A stretch of DNA of 32,757 nt from Verrucomicrobiales bacterium (lineage in GTDB: Bacteria > Verrucomicrobiota > Verrucomicrobiia > Limisphaerales > SXTU01). This document shows positions 15,302 through 22,910 of the stretch, piece by piece. Location: positions 1 to 32,757 of the forward strand of contig SXTU01000097.1 in the NCBI GenBank assembly GCA_005791875.1, written 5' to 3'. The position numbers were made by a program, and so were the translations under genes. A model generated the notes under the pieces. It did not search any database. It was not told where the DNA came from and saw only the letters and a list, made by a program, of their open reading frames with translations. Positions within the stretch are counted from its first letter, which is position 1; every line of letters starts with the position of its first letter.

Positions 15302-16087
15302 TCACTTCAGCTTCGTCCGCCTCTTCGCCTCGTTGAACTCCCGGCGCAGGTCGCCCATCGCGACGCTGTATTTCCCGTTCACGTTGCCCTTGTCCAGCGC
15401 GTCGTTGAGCTGGTTGAACTTCTCCTCGATCATCGGGCGGGTGGCGAAGTCATCCACGCGAATGTTGGGAAAGCCCAACTGCGTGATGCGCGCGATGCAG
15501 ATGTTCAGGTTGAGCTCGTCCTTGGAGCGGGCGAAGGCGACGGCGGAGGCGAGGAAATACTCGGTGGCGGCGGGGAAGTTCTTCTGCGTCGCGTTCACCG
15601 AGCGGATGGCGTAATCGAAGTAGAGCAGGCCAAAGGGGTGCGCGTTGCGGTTCTCGATCAGCTCGGTCATCAGCAGTATCTTCCGGTTCACGTCCTCGTT
15701 CTGCTGCGCCAGCGAGTTGCTGGAGACGCCCCCTGCGGAGGCCATCTGCGTGCGGAGCGACTGCGCCAGATCCGTGAGCTTGCGGTCAACCGCCTGCTCG
15801 CGCGCGGTGAGGCGGGAGTTGAGCGTGGCGTCCAGGTCGCGATTGAAGGCGGCGTAACGCAGGTCGTTGGTCATCTCCAGCGCCTTCTGGATGACCTGCT
15901 TGTCCTGCTCGTAGTTTTTGTGGCTGGCGAACCAGGCGAAGACGACGAGGATGGCCGCCATGCCGATGAGCAGGCCGGCATAGACCTTGACCATGTCCAT
16001 GAGCCGCCGCTCGTTCTCGTGCAACACCTGCACTTGGGCCTTGATGGTCTCCAGTTCGGAATTCACGTTGCCGGGGTCGGGGATCAT
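15302..16087 (-). CDS. membrane-anchored coiled-coil protein of unknown function
   Basis: The 261-residue protein is not assigned to a named family. Residues about 8-33 form a heptad-like helix (ELETIKAQVQVLHENERRLM). One transmembrane helix follows (VYAGLLIGMAAILVVFAWFA, near 36-55). A long charged helical region runs to about 150, with the remainder helical, possibly TPR-like (NAHPFGLLYFDYAIRSV...AATEYFLASAVAF). A single-pass protein with the C-terminal part outside the cytoplasm is likely. It converges on accD with 4 bases between the stops. It lies downstream of the two sensor kinases on the same strand but is separated from them by a repeat element. Confidence 0.6.
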   Translation of the reverse strand: MIPDPGNVNSELETIKAQVQVLHENERRLMDMVKVYAGLLIGMAAILVVFAWFASHKNYEQDKQVIQKALEMTNDLRYAAFNRDLDATLNSRLTAREQAVDRKLTDLAQSLRTQMASAGGVSSNSLAQQNEDVNRKILLMTELIENRNAHPFGLLYFDYAIRSVNATQKNFPAATEYFLASAVAFARSKDELNLNICIARITQLGFPNIRVDDFATRPMIEEKFNQLNDALDKGNVNGKYSVAMGDLRREFNEAKRRTKLK

Positions 16088-16151
16088 TTCTTGGTCCCGC
16101 AGAATGGCCTTCGTCCGCGAGCTTGTCCAATTTCAAATGCTCCCACCGTGG

Positions 16152-16226
16152 GTAGCCCCGCGGTAAGGAGGCGGACTGACTTGCAGCCTATGCCGGCAAA
16201 TCCACCTCCTCACCCCGGCGGCTACC
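16152..16226. repeat. inverted interspersed repeat (GTAGCC / GGCGGCTAC family), copy 2
   Basis: It starts GTAGCCCCGCGGTAAGGAGG and ends CACCCCGGCGGCTAC, matching the ends of the element at 11871-11943 while the middle differs. It lies between the coiled-coil membrane protein and the downstream end of the hybrid kinase. Confidence 0.78.
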
Positions 16227-16235
16227 AACCGATGG

Positions 16236-18266
16236 TCATTCCGCGATCTGCTCCGGGTCGGTCCCGCCAGCGGGAAGCGAGATGCTCACGGTGCCGGGCG
16301 TGGTGCGATGCACGTCGAGCCGGCCGCTGTGCAACTCGACAATCTTCCGCGTGACCGTCAGGCCGAGGCCAAGGCCGACGGTGCGCTGCGAGTAAAACGG
16401 ATCAGTGGCGTGCGCCGCGCTCTCGGCGTCGAAGCCCTTGCCCGCGTCGCGCACGTCAATCCGCACCCAGCGCGCGCCATCCGGCTGGATTTCCGTCGAA
16501 GACGTTACCTCGACCGGCTGGTCGTCGGGCGTGGCTTGGAGGGCATTCAACAGGACTTCGGCGAGCGCGTGCTTGAGGCCGGCGCGCTCGGCGATGAGCG
16601 CGATCTGCTGGCCACCGCTCTCGTATTGGAGGCGGGCGGAAGCGCGCGGGTTCTCGGCGTGGGCTTCCGCGAAGGCTTCCTGAATCAACTGCGCCAGCGG
16701 CAGGCTCTCCACCCGGCGCAATCCATCGCGCGAGAGGAACTGCATCTGGCGCGCGAGGCGGCTGATGCGGCGGACGCTGTCGCCCATGACGCCGCTGATC
16801 TCCTTGCGCGTGGCTGCATCATTCGCGCCCTCGCTCAAGAGCTGCTGGCTGGTCGAGATCGGCACGAGCGAGTTGCCAATCTCGTGTGCAAGCTGCTCGG
16901 CCATTTTGCGGACAAGGCGTAGGTTCGCGGCTTCAACTTCCATCTGCTGCGTGCGGTCGGCCTGCGTCATGTCATCGAGCAGGACCAGGACCGCCTCGGT
17001 CGCGATTGCGCCACGGCGTTGAAAGGGTTTGAGCGTGGCGCGGAAGCTGGCGTCGCCGGTGCCGGGGAGCCTGCACCGGCTCGGCGACGCAGCAGCACCA
17101 GTTTGCAATGCCTCGAACACCTTGCTGCCTAGCGCCTGTGGAAGGTCGTTGAAGGTGAATGAACCGATGGCACCGGCCCGCCGGAACAGCCCGCGCGCCA
17201 TTTGGTTCGCCTGAAGGATGCCCAGGTCACGAGCGACAACGACGACGGCGCTGCCAAGCTGGTCGAGCGTGTCGGTCATCATGCCGTGCTGGCCGGCGAG
17301 CGCGTCGTGCAGCCATGTGTTGCGGATGGCGAGGCCGAGTTCCTCCAGCAGGTGAAAGACAAGGGAGAGTTCCTCGCTGGCAAAGAGTTCGCCGGTGAGC
17401 CGTCCGTCGAAAAGCGCGATACCTAGCAGCGACTCGCGGTCGAAGATAGGGATGGCGACCTGCGCACCGAGCAACTCGAACTCGCGGGCGATGTCGGGGT
17501 CGCCTGCGGCTTCGGCGGTGCCGCGCCGGAGAATGCGGGCGTGGCACTGGAGGTGCGCGCCAATGCCGGTTTTGGTCGAGAGCGCAAAATGATCGAAGAG
17601 CCGTGGGGAGATTCCCAGTGCACAGGCGACGAGCAGTGCCGGCGATTGGCAATCGCCGCCGAGCGACGTGGGTAGGCTGAGCGGCGACTGCAAGTCGCCG
17701 GCACGGCGCAGGAAGATGGCCGCGCGGTTGACGCCGAGGATTTCCCTCAGAAGCTGGAGGAACTGTCGAAGCAGCGCGTCGGTTTGCAGGCTGTGCGTGA
17801 GAATACCGGAGAAGTCGCGGAGCGCGCCGAGGGCGAGGTCGGCCTTGCGCGAGGGAACGGGAGCGTCGGCAGCGGGAATGAATTGCGGTGCGGGCGTTTG
17901 GGCTTTCGCCTTCTGCCAGCTCCGCTCTAGCAGCGAGGTGAGCAGCCGGGCGCGGACGGGTTTCGTCAGGATGTAGTCCACGCCGAGCAAGTAAGCTTCC
18001 TCCTCCCATTCCCACTGGCTCGCGGAGGCGTAGAGGATGACGGGGCAGCCAGGCATCGCGCGGCGGTGGTGCTCGATGGCGCGGATGGGGCGAACGTCGG
18101 TCAGCTCGGCGTCGAGGATGACGGCGTCAATGCTGCCTTGGCTGAAGAGCGGCTCGGCAGCACTGACCTCGACATGGTGCAGCACGCGGAATTCTCCCGC
18201 GTCTAGCACGGCACGGACGGCTTCGGCGAGGCCGGGCTGCGTGGCGATGACGAGGAGGGTTTTCAT
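16236..18266 (-). CDS. soluble sensor histidine kinase with N-terminal receiver-like domain, GAF and PAS
   Basis: The 676 residues begin with a CheY-like domain (1-118) that keeps the phospho-acceptor-type Asp (VILDAEL) and the Lys (LTKPVRA). It lacks the N-terminal acidic pair (LLVIATQPG), so it may be a pseudo-receiver. A GAF domain follows (about 150-320), then a PAS-like region (330-430), a DHp helix pair with H-box QLAHEIGNSLVPIS (His461), and an HATPase domain with N-box EVLLNALQA, G1 DAGKGFD and G2 GLGLGLTVTRKIVE. No transmembrane helix is present. The start ATG 18266 overlaps the stop of the upstream membrane kinase (ATGA) and is preceded by GAGGAGGAGG, the best Shine-Dalgarno site in the window. 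The GAF domain carries an in-frame palindromic repeat at 17637-17704. Confidence 0.88.
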   Translation of the reverse strand: MKTLLVIATQPGLAEAVRAVLDAGEFRVLHHVEVSAAEPLFSQGSIDAVILDAELTDVRPIRAIEHHRRAMPGCPVILYASASQWEWEEEAYLLGVDYILTKPVRARLLTSLLERSWQKAKAQTPAPQFIPAADAPVPSRKADLALGALRDFSGILTHSLQTDALLRQFLQLLREILGVNRAAIFLRRAGDLQSPLSLPTSLGGDCQSPALLVACALGISPRLFDHFALSTKTGIGAHLQCHARILRRGTAEAAGDPDIAREFELLGAQVAIPIFDRESLLGIALFDGRLTGELFASEELSLVFHLLEELGLAIRNTWLHDALAGQHGMMTDTLDQLGSAVVVVARDLGILQANQMARGLFRRAGAIGSFTFNDLPQALGSKVFEALQTGAAASPSRCRLPGTGDASFRATLKPFQRRGAIATEAVLVLLDDMTQADRTQQMEVEAANLRLVRKMAEQLAHEIGNSLVPISTSQQLLSEGANDAATRKEISGVMGDSVRRISRLARQMQFLSRDGLRRVESLPLAQLIQEAFAEAHAENPRASARLQYESGGQQIALIAERAGLKHALAEVLLNALQATPDDQPVEVTSSTEIQPDGARWVRIDVRDAGKGFDAESAAHATDPFYSQRTVGLGLGLTVTRKIVELHSGRLDVHRTTPGTVSISLPAGGTDPEQIAE
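17637..17704. repeat. palindromic repeat inserted in frame in the GAF domain of the kinase gene
   Basis: Two hairpins, GGCGATTG-G-CAATCGCC (17641-17657) and GGCGACT-GCA-AGTCGCC (17683-17699), are bounded by outer inverted ends TGCCGGCGA and TCGCCGGCA. In the minus-strand reading frame it encodes AGDLQSPLSLPTSLGGDCQS, an unusual polar stretch. The paired hairpin layout is that of a REP doublet, and the sequence differs from the GGGGTGAGGGG family. Confidence 0.82.
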
Positions 18267-20446
18267 GCCTCCTCCTCTTTCGGTATGGCTTGCGGCGGGG
18301 TGGCCGTCACGAAGCGCACCGGGAGGTCCACGGTGACGGTGGTGCCTTTCTTCTCCTCGCTGGCGATGTTCAGGTTGCCACCGTGCTGGTGGACAATCTT
18401 GCGGCAGATCGCCAGGCCCAAGCCGAAGCCGCGGTGCTCATCGCCGGAGTCCTTCGTGGTGAAGTAGGCGGACGTGAGCCGCTGCAAGTTCTCACGGCTG
18501 ATCCCCTCGCCGTGGTCAATGATGCTCACGCGCACCCACTCGCGGCCGGCCTCGGTGGTGCCGAGCCGTTGCAGCTCGATGCGCACGGTCGCGCCGGTGG
18601 GCGAGGCATCAATCGCGTTGGACAGAATGTTGCCGAGGCAGCGCTGGACGAGCACGGAATCCATCTCGATGGCGGTCGGCGGATACACCGGGAGGTCCGC
18701 GCGCACTTGGCGGCGCTTGAGCTTTGGCTCGGCGAGATCCACGACCTTGTGGATGAGTTGGTCGAGCGGCGCGGACGCGATCTGGACGGTATGATTTTGG
18801 GAAAAGAATAGCGCATCCTTCACGTAGGCCTGGATGGTGCCGACGTTGCGCAGGCAGGTCGGGATCAACTCGTTTGCGCCGTCGGTGTTTCCGTTCACCT
18901 CGGCGCTGGTCATCTGAAGGAAGGTGGAAACCGGCGTGAGCAGGTTGTTCAAGTCATGCGCCATACCGCGCGACATGCGACCCAGCAGCTCCAGTTCCTC
19001 AGCGAGCAGGACCTGCTTCTTGAGGCGGATTTGATTGAGGATGAGGCTGAGATTCTTGACGAGGCGCGTGAGCAGCGAGAGATCGTTTGGGGTGTAGGGC
19101 GTGCCGCTGGACTTCTCGCCGATGAGCAGCAGGCCGAACGGCTCGTCGCCGCTGAAAAACGGGAAGCAGAACTCCGGCTCGAAGCGCTTCAGGAGCTGCC
19201 GCGCCTCGCGCTCCATCTCGGTCTCGCCGGGCATGATGTAGGCGAGGTTGAAGGCAAGGTGGGTGGCGGTGGTGTTTTGAAAAATCTGGAAGATGGGCGA
19301 GTCGGCGCGCAGCTCGGGGAGCTGTGTCTGCGGAGACTTCGGATGCCCTCGAAACACGGTCAAGACGTGCGTGGACTCGTCGAGCAGGATGATCTGGTAG
19401 TTGCGCACGCGGATGGTCTTCACGAAGAGCGCGTCGAGGTCGTTCAGCAGCAGGTCGGCGTTGTTGTAGAACTGCACCTCCTGCAGGAAGGAGCGCACTT
19501 TGTCGTGATACTCGAAGCGGTCGCCGTAGCGGTCGCTGAGGATGCGCTGCTCGAGCGAATCGTCACCCTTGCCGAAGAGTCGCGGGAAAAAGATCGAGGC
19601 CACCAGCGCGCTGACAAGCAGCACGCCAAGCGATCCGAAGAAGGTGAAGGGCGTGAACTCGCCGCGCTTGAATACGTTCAGCAACAGCAACAGCAGCAGG
19701 CCGATGAGGAACAGGAACAGCAGGCGCACCGTGTGCGCGGCGGCCTTGCCCAACGTGACATGGATGTCCAGCAGGTGATGCTGGAGCACGCTGTAGCCCA
19801 CGATAATGCCGTAGAAGATCGCCGCCGCGCTGCCGAACGGGAAGATGGCGACCTTCGTGAACGGATACGTGTCGAAGCGGACGATGGGGAGAATGTCGTT
19901 CCAGCCGAAGGCGATGAGGATGCCGTTGGCCCAGAGCAGCGCCTTCACGCGCGCGCGATGCAACCGTTGGAGCGTGCCGAGCTTCTGGTAAAGGATGACG
20001 ACGGTTGCGGTGGTGACGACGACGTAGCTCACCATGAACGCCCAGAAGCCCGGCCCGGCGACCGAATAAAAGTAAGCATCGCCGAGATAACGGACGCCGG
20101 AGGTGAAGAAGCCAAGGACGTTTGTCAGCGCCAGCAGGCCGAACCAGCCGTAGAGCAAGGGCAGCCAGCGCGGCAGCTTCACCTGCGCGATGAGGATGCT
20201 GAGATGGAACAGGCTGATGGGCAGGAAAATCACACCGTAGTGCAGGAACGCAGACCAGAAGCGCGCGGAAGCCTCCTCGTCCACGCTGAACATGAAGAAC
20301 GTGCCGAGGTTCCAGACCGTGATAGACAGCCCCCAGAGGAGATAGACGCGGTTCAGCGTCGAGCGCAGGTCGCGTGTCAGCACGAAGATCGTCAGCGCGA
20401 GGTTCGTGACGGCGGCGGTCAGCGGGATAAGTTCGTAGAACTTCAT
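18263..20446 (-). CDS. multi-pass membrane sensor histidine kinase (7TM-GAF-DHp-HATPase, PrsK-like layout)
   Basis: The 727-residue protein has eight or more hydrophobic helices in the first 285 residues (for example AAVTNLALTIFVLTRDL and LLFLFLIGLLLLLLLNVF). A GAF-type domain follows (about 305-470). The DHp H-box is GMAHDLNNLLTPVS (His497). The HATPase domain has the N-box LGNILSNAIDASP, G1 DHGEGIS and G2 GFGLGLAICRKIVHQHGG. The H-box HDLNN type resembles PrsK-like kinases linked to exosortase/PEP-CTERM systems, but no exosortase gene is in view, so that link is only a suggestion. Its stop overlaps the start of the downstream receiver-GAF-PAS kinase, so both should be co-translated. The signal sensed is unknown. 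Confidence 0.88.
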   Translation of the reverse strand: MKFYELIPLTAAVTNLALTIFVLTRDLRSTLNRVYLLWGLSITVWNLGTFFMFSVDEEASARFWSAFLHYGVIFLPISLFHLSILIAQVKLPRWLPLLYGWFGLLALTNVLGFFTSGVRYLGDAYFYSVAGPGFWAFMVSYVVVTTATVVILYQKLGTLQRLHRARVKALLWANGILIAFGWNDILPIVRFDTYPFTKVAIFPFGSAAAIFYGIIVGYSVLQHHLLDIHVTLGKAAAHTVRLLFLFLIGLLLLLLLNVFKRGEFTPFTFFGSLGVLLVSALVASIFFPRLFGKGDDSLEQRILSDRYGDRFEYHDKVRSFLQEVQFYNNADLLLNDLDALFVKTIRVRNYQIILLDESTHVLTVFRGHPKSPQTQLPELRADSPIFQIFQNTTATHLAFNLAYIMPGETEMEREARQLLKRFEPEFCFPFFSGDEPFGLLLIGEKSSGTPYTPNDLSLLTRLVKNLSLILNQIRLKKQVLLAEELELLGRMSRGMAHDLNNLLTPVSTFLQMTSAEVNGNTDGANELIPTCLRNVGTIQAYVKDALFFSQNHTVQIASAPLDQLIHKVVDLAEPKLKRRQVRADLPVYPPTAIEMDSVLVQRCLGNILSNAIDASPTGATVRIELQRLGTTEAGREWVRVSIIDHGEGISRENLQRLTSAYFTTKDSGDEHRGFGLGLAICRKIVHQHGGNLNIASEEKKGTTVTVDLPVRFVTATPPQAIPKEEEA

Positions 20447-20498
20447 GCGTTGGGTCGCGAGTTATGGCGACGCTTCACATTCAGCCCGCAGCTTTCCA

Positions 20499-20629
20499 CT
20501 CCCTCTCCCTTCATCGGATGAGGGGAGAGGGCCGGGGGTGAGGGGTTGTGTGCGTCGGCGCTGATAGCCGCACCCCTCATCCGGCCTCCGGCCACCTTCT
20601 CCCCTCCTCCGAGGAAGGGAGAAGGTGCG
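20499..20629. repeat. REP-like palindromic pair (GGGGTGAGGGG / CCCCTCATCCGG families)
   Basis: The left arm (20499-20545) has CTCCCTCTCCC...GGGAGAGG and ends GGGGGTGAGGGG. The right arm (about 20572-20629) starts CCCCTCATCCGGCCTCCGGCC and has a CCTTCTCCC/GGGAGAAGG hairpin. The two arms are different subfamilies facing each other. The element fills the spacer between the KAS-like gene's stop and the membrane kinase's start. Confidence 0.85.
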
Positions 20630-20670
20630 CGTCGTGGCCCAAGTCACAATGGGTTGATCATTCGGAGATT

Positions 20671-21930
20671 TCATGCGCGCGGATACTCCTTGAAGACGAG
20701 GCACGAGTTCTTGCCGCCGAAGCCCACGTTCAAGTTCATCGCCGAGCGGACCGGGTAAGGTCGCGGGCGGATCGGCACGTAGTCCAGGTCGCAGCCCTCG
20801 GCGGGCGCGGAGTGGTTCGCCGTGGGCGGGATCTCGCGGTGATGAATCGCCAGTGCCGTGATGACGGACTCGACCGCGCCCGCCGCGCCGAGCAGGTGGC
20901 CGGTCACGGGCTTGGTGCCGCCGACGGCAACGCGCTGCGCGTGCGCGCCGAAGAGCTTCTTGATGGCCTTGGTTTCAACAATGTCGTTTGTCTCTGTCGC
21001 CGTGGCGTGCGCGTTGATGTAGTCAATTTGCGTCACATCCATGCGAGCGCGGCGCAGGGCCTTCTCCATCGCGCGGTGAATCCCAAGGCCTTCCGGGTGC
21101 GGCAGGACGGAGTTGTAGGCTTCACAGTTGCGGCCATGCCCGGCGACTTCCGCGTAAATCTTTGCGCCGCGGCCGAGTGCGTGCGCGAGTTCCTCCAGCA
21201 CGAGAAACGCCGCGCCTTCGCCGAGGAGAAAGCCATCCCGCGACTCGTCGAACGGGCGCATCGCCGTCTTCGGCTCCTCGTTGCGCGAGGTCATCACTTT
21301 CGTCAGGCAGAACGCGCCCCAGAGCGGCGCGAGGATGGGCGACTCCGCGCCGCCCGCGATGAACACGTCCGCGTCATCGCGCTGGATGAGGTCGAAGCCC
21401 AGGCCCACCGCGTCGTTGCCGGACGCGCTGCCGGTGCTGATGGAGAGGGCGTGGCCCTTGATGCCGAGTTCGAGCGCGATCTCGCCGCTGCCACCGCCGC
21501 AGTAGGCGTTGATGAGCGTGAAGGGACTCATGTGCTTGAACCCGCGCAGCTCGAACGTGGTCTGGCCCTTGAACGAGCTTTCCATCCCGCTGACTGTCGT
21601 GCCCTCAATGATGCCCGCGCGATCTGGGTCGAGCTTTGTAAAGTCCACGCCCGCATCCATCGCCGCCATGCGCGCCGCTGCGATGCCGTAGCGGATGGAC
21701 ACCTCGAAGCGCTTGGCCTTCTTGTTGTCCATGTAGCGGCTCGCGTTGAAGTCACGGACTTCGCACGCGATTTTGTTCGGCAGTTCGCTAACATCGAAGC
21801 GCGTGACCGGGCCAGCCGCGCTCCGCCCCTCGCGCACGCTGCTCCAGAATGTGGCGAGGTCGCAGCCGTTCGGCGCGACGACGCCCATGCCGGTGATGAC
21901 GACGCGGCGCGATGGAGAATCAAGAGCCAT
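20671..21930 (-). CDS. beta-ketoacyl-ACP synthase (FabF-like) with Ser in place of the catalytic Cys
   Basis: The 419-residue condensing enzyme of the FabF/KAS II type starts at ATG 21930 (MALDSPSRRVVITGMGVVAP); the frame is open back to 22035 through the repeat. The active-site His residues are intact in NAHATATETND and KPVTGHLLGAAGAVE, and the C-terminal GFGGKNSCLVF loop is normal. The nucleophile motif, normally T-A-C-T/S-S-G, reads STGSASGND, placing Ser168 (codon AGC, 21427-21429) where Cys is expected. Ordinary Claisen condensation through a Cys thioester would therefore be lost. It could act as a chain-length-factor-like partner, a decarboxylase, or a Ser-based acyltransferase. The neighbouring ICMT-like gene suggests lipid or polyketide modification; this is inference. 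Confidence 0.88.
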   Translation of the reverse strand: MALDSPSRRVVITGMGVVAPNGCDLATFWSSVREGRSAAGPVTRFDVSELPNKIACEVRDFNASRYMDNKKAKRFEVSIRYGIAAARMAAMDAGVDFTKLDPDRAGIIEGTTVSGMESSFKGQTTFELRGFKHMSPFTLINAYCGGGSGEIALELGIKGHALSISTGSASGNDAVGLGFDLIQRDDADVFIAGGAESPILAPLWGAFCLTKVMTSRNEEPKTAMRPFDESRDGFLLGEGAAFLVLEELAHALGRGAKIYAEVAGHGRNCEAYNSVLPHPEGLGIHRAMEKALRRARMDVTQIDYINAHATATETNDIVETKAIKKLFGAHAQRVAVGGTKPVTGHLLGAAGAVESVITALAIHHREIPPTANHSAPAEGCDLDYVPIRPRPYPVRSAMNLNVGFGGKNSCLVFKEYPRA

Positions 21931-21947
21931 TTCAGCGCGGTTGGTGG

Positions 21948-22080
21948 AATGACCAATGTCCAAGGCCCAATGTCGAATGAATGACCAAGCCCGAACGACC
22001 AATGGTGTGCTGGCCACGGCTGGGGGAACGGGCATTGGGCCTTGGATATCGATTGGTCATTGCGTCATTGGACTTTGGGC
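21948..22080. repeat. inverted heptanucleotide repeat element (CCAAT/ATTGG family) upstream of the KAS-like gene
   Basis: The left arm (21948-22000) has four heptamers (AATGACC, AATGTCC, AAGGCCC, AATGTCG), one 11-mer (AATGAATGACC, 21976-21986) and two heptamers. This is the same plan as the element at 4462-4589. The right arm (about 22029-22080) has ATTGG-type heptamers and supplies the last codons and stop of the ICMT-like gene. Read in the direction of the downstream gene, the element ends CATTGGTCATTCCACC, identical to the sequence just before the tmk start. Confidence 0.9.
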
Positions 22081-22652
22081 ATTTCCGTCGGCCCTTTCCA
22101 CGGGATCACCGTAGGCGTGCTTCGCTGATACGCGCGGTAGGCCTCGCCGAACTTCTCCACCAGCGCCGACTCTTCCAGGCGCACGCGCGAGACCAGCGCG
22201 GGCACGAAGAGCAGCGTCACCACCGCCAGCGCGACGGGAGCTTGCAGGATGAACGCGGCGGAGAGCAGTTCCAGAATCATCGAGAAGTAAGTCGGGTGCC
22301 GCATCCAGCGGAACGGTCCGCCGCGCACGAACTCGTGGCTGTCGCGAATCTCAACATGCAGGCTCCAGAACTTGCCGAGCGCCGCAATGGCGCTGCGCCG
22401 AATGCCGAAGGACGCCAGTCCGCACGCCCAGCCGAGCATGAACGTCGTCGTGTTCCACTCGGGTTTGCGCCAGAGGGTTTCTCCCAGCGCACCCACCAGC
22501 ATCAGCGTCCCGGTCACGACAAACCACGTCAGCGTCCGCGTCTCCCGCACCTGCCCCGGGATGGTGTCGCGTTTGGCCCGCAGTTCCACCATCCGGGCAA
22601 GGTAAATACCCATCACCGAAAGGAGTGCCAGCCAGGTTGCCATTGAAGCCAT
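22065..22652 (-). CDS. isoprenylcysteine carboxyl methyltransferase (ICMT)-like membrane protein
   Basis: This roughly 195-residue integral membrane protein has about five hydrophobic helices. The family signature at the C-terminal half is visible: HEFVRGGPFRWMRHPTYFSM (the G-P-[FY]-R-x-x-R-H-P-x-Y motif), then RVRLEESALVEKFGEAYRAY (E-E-x-x-L-x-x-x-F-G-x-x-Y-x-x-Y), both of which bind S-adenosylmethionine in ICMT/PEMT-type enzymes. In bacteria such proteins methylate small or lipid-like substrates, for example alkylresorcinols or phospholipids. GTG 22655, ATG 22652 and ATG 22643 are all possible starts. It is upstream of, and co-directional with, the Ser-type ketosynthase, and its last codons (PKVQ-stop) come from the heptamer repeat. 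Confidence 0.82.
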   Translation of the reverse strand: MASMATWLALLSVMGIYLARMVELRAKRDTIPGQVRETRTLTWFVVTGTLMLVGALGETLWRKPEWNTTTFMLGWACGLASFGIRRSAIAALGKFWSLHVEIRDSHEFVRGGPFRWMRHPTYFSMILELLSAAFILQAPVALAVVTLLFVPALVSRVRLEESALVEKFGEAYRAYQRSTPTVIPWKGPTEMPKVQ

Positions 22653-22731
22653 CACCAGAGGATTCTACCCCAATTAGATGTGGTGGTGCAACTGGATTGA
22701 CACACTATTTGGTGGGTCGCCCGAGATTATG

Positions 22732-22852
22732 GCCACAGATGGGCACGGATGAAACTCAGATTAGGAACGGAGGGCAGGCGCGGTGCGAAGAGTTCGGCTT
22801 CGGGCTTCGGGCTGGAGCTTTTCTGTGTTTCATCTGTGCCCATCTGTGGCTG
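22732..22852. repeat. inverted interspersed repeat (CCACAGATGGGCACGGATG family)
   Basis: The left arm at 22732-22761 (GCCACAGATGGGCACGGATG then AAACTCAGA) and the right arm at 22820-22851 (TTTCTGTGTTTCATCTG then TGCCCATCTGTGGC) are near-perfect reverse complements about 60 bases apart. It lies in the divergent intergenic region between the ICMT-like gene and the DUF1592-type gene and may form a long hairpin. Confidence 0.85.
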
Positions 22853-22910
22853 AAAACGACTTCCTTGGCTCGCGCTGAATAGCCTCCTTCCAACGCAAGT
22901 CCGCTTCCCC

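Noticed and set aside
17060-17090. Further palindrome (TGCCGGGGAGCC... CCGGCTCGGCGA) in the kinase PAS region
   Set aside because: Only partial symmetry and no second copy seen; could be ordinary GC-rich coding sequence.
18956-20521. 521-codon plus-strand open frame opposite the membrane kinase
   Set aside because: The product is extremely rich in E, R, Q, A and V without any motif. The opposite strand has an excellent kinase gene.
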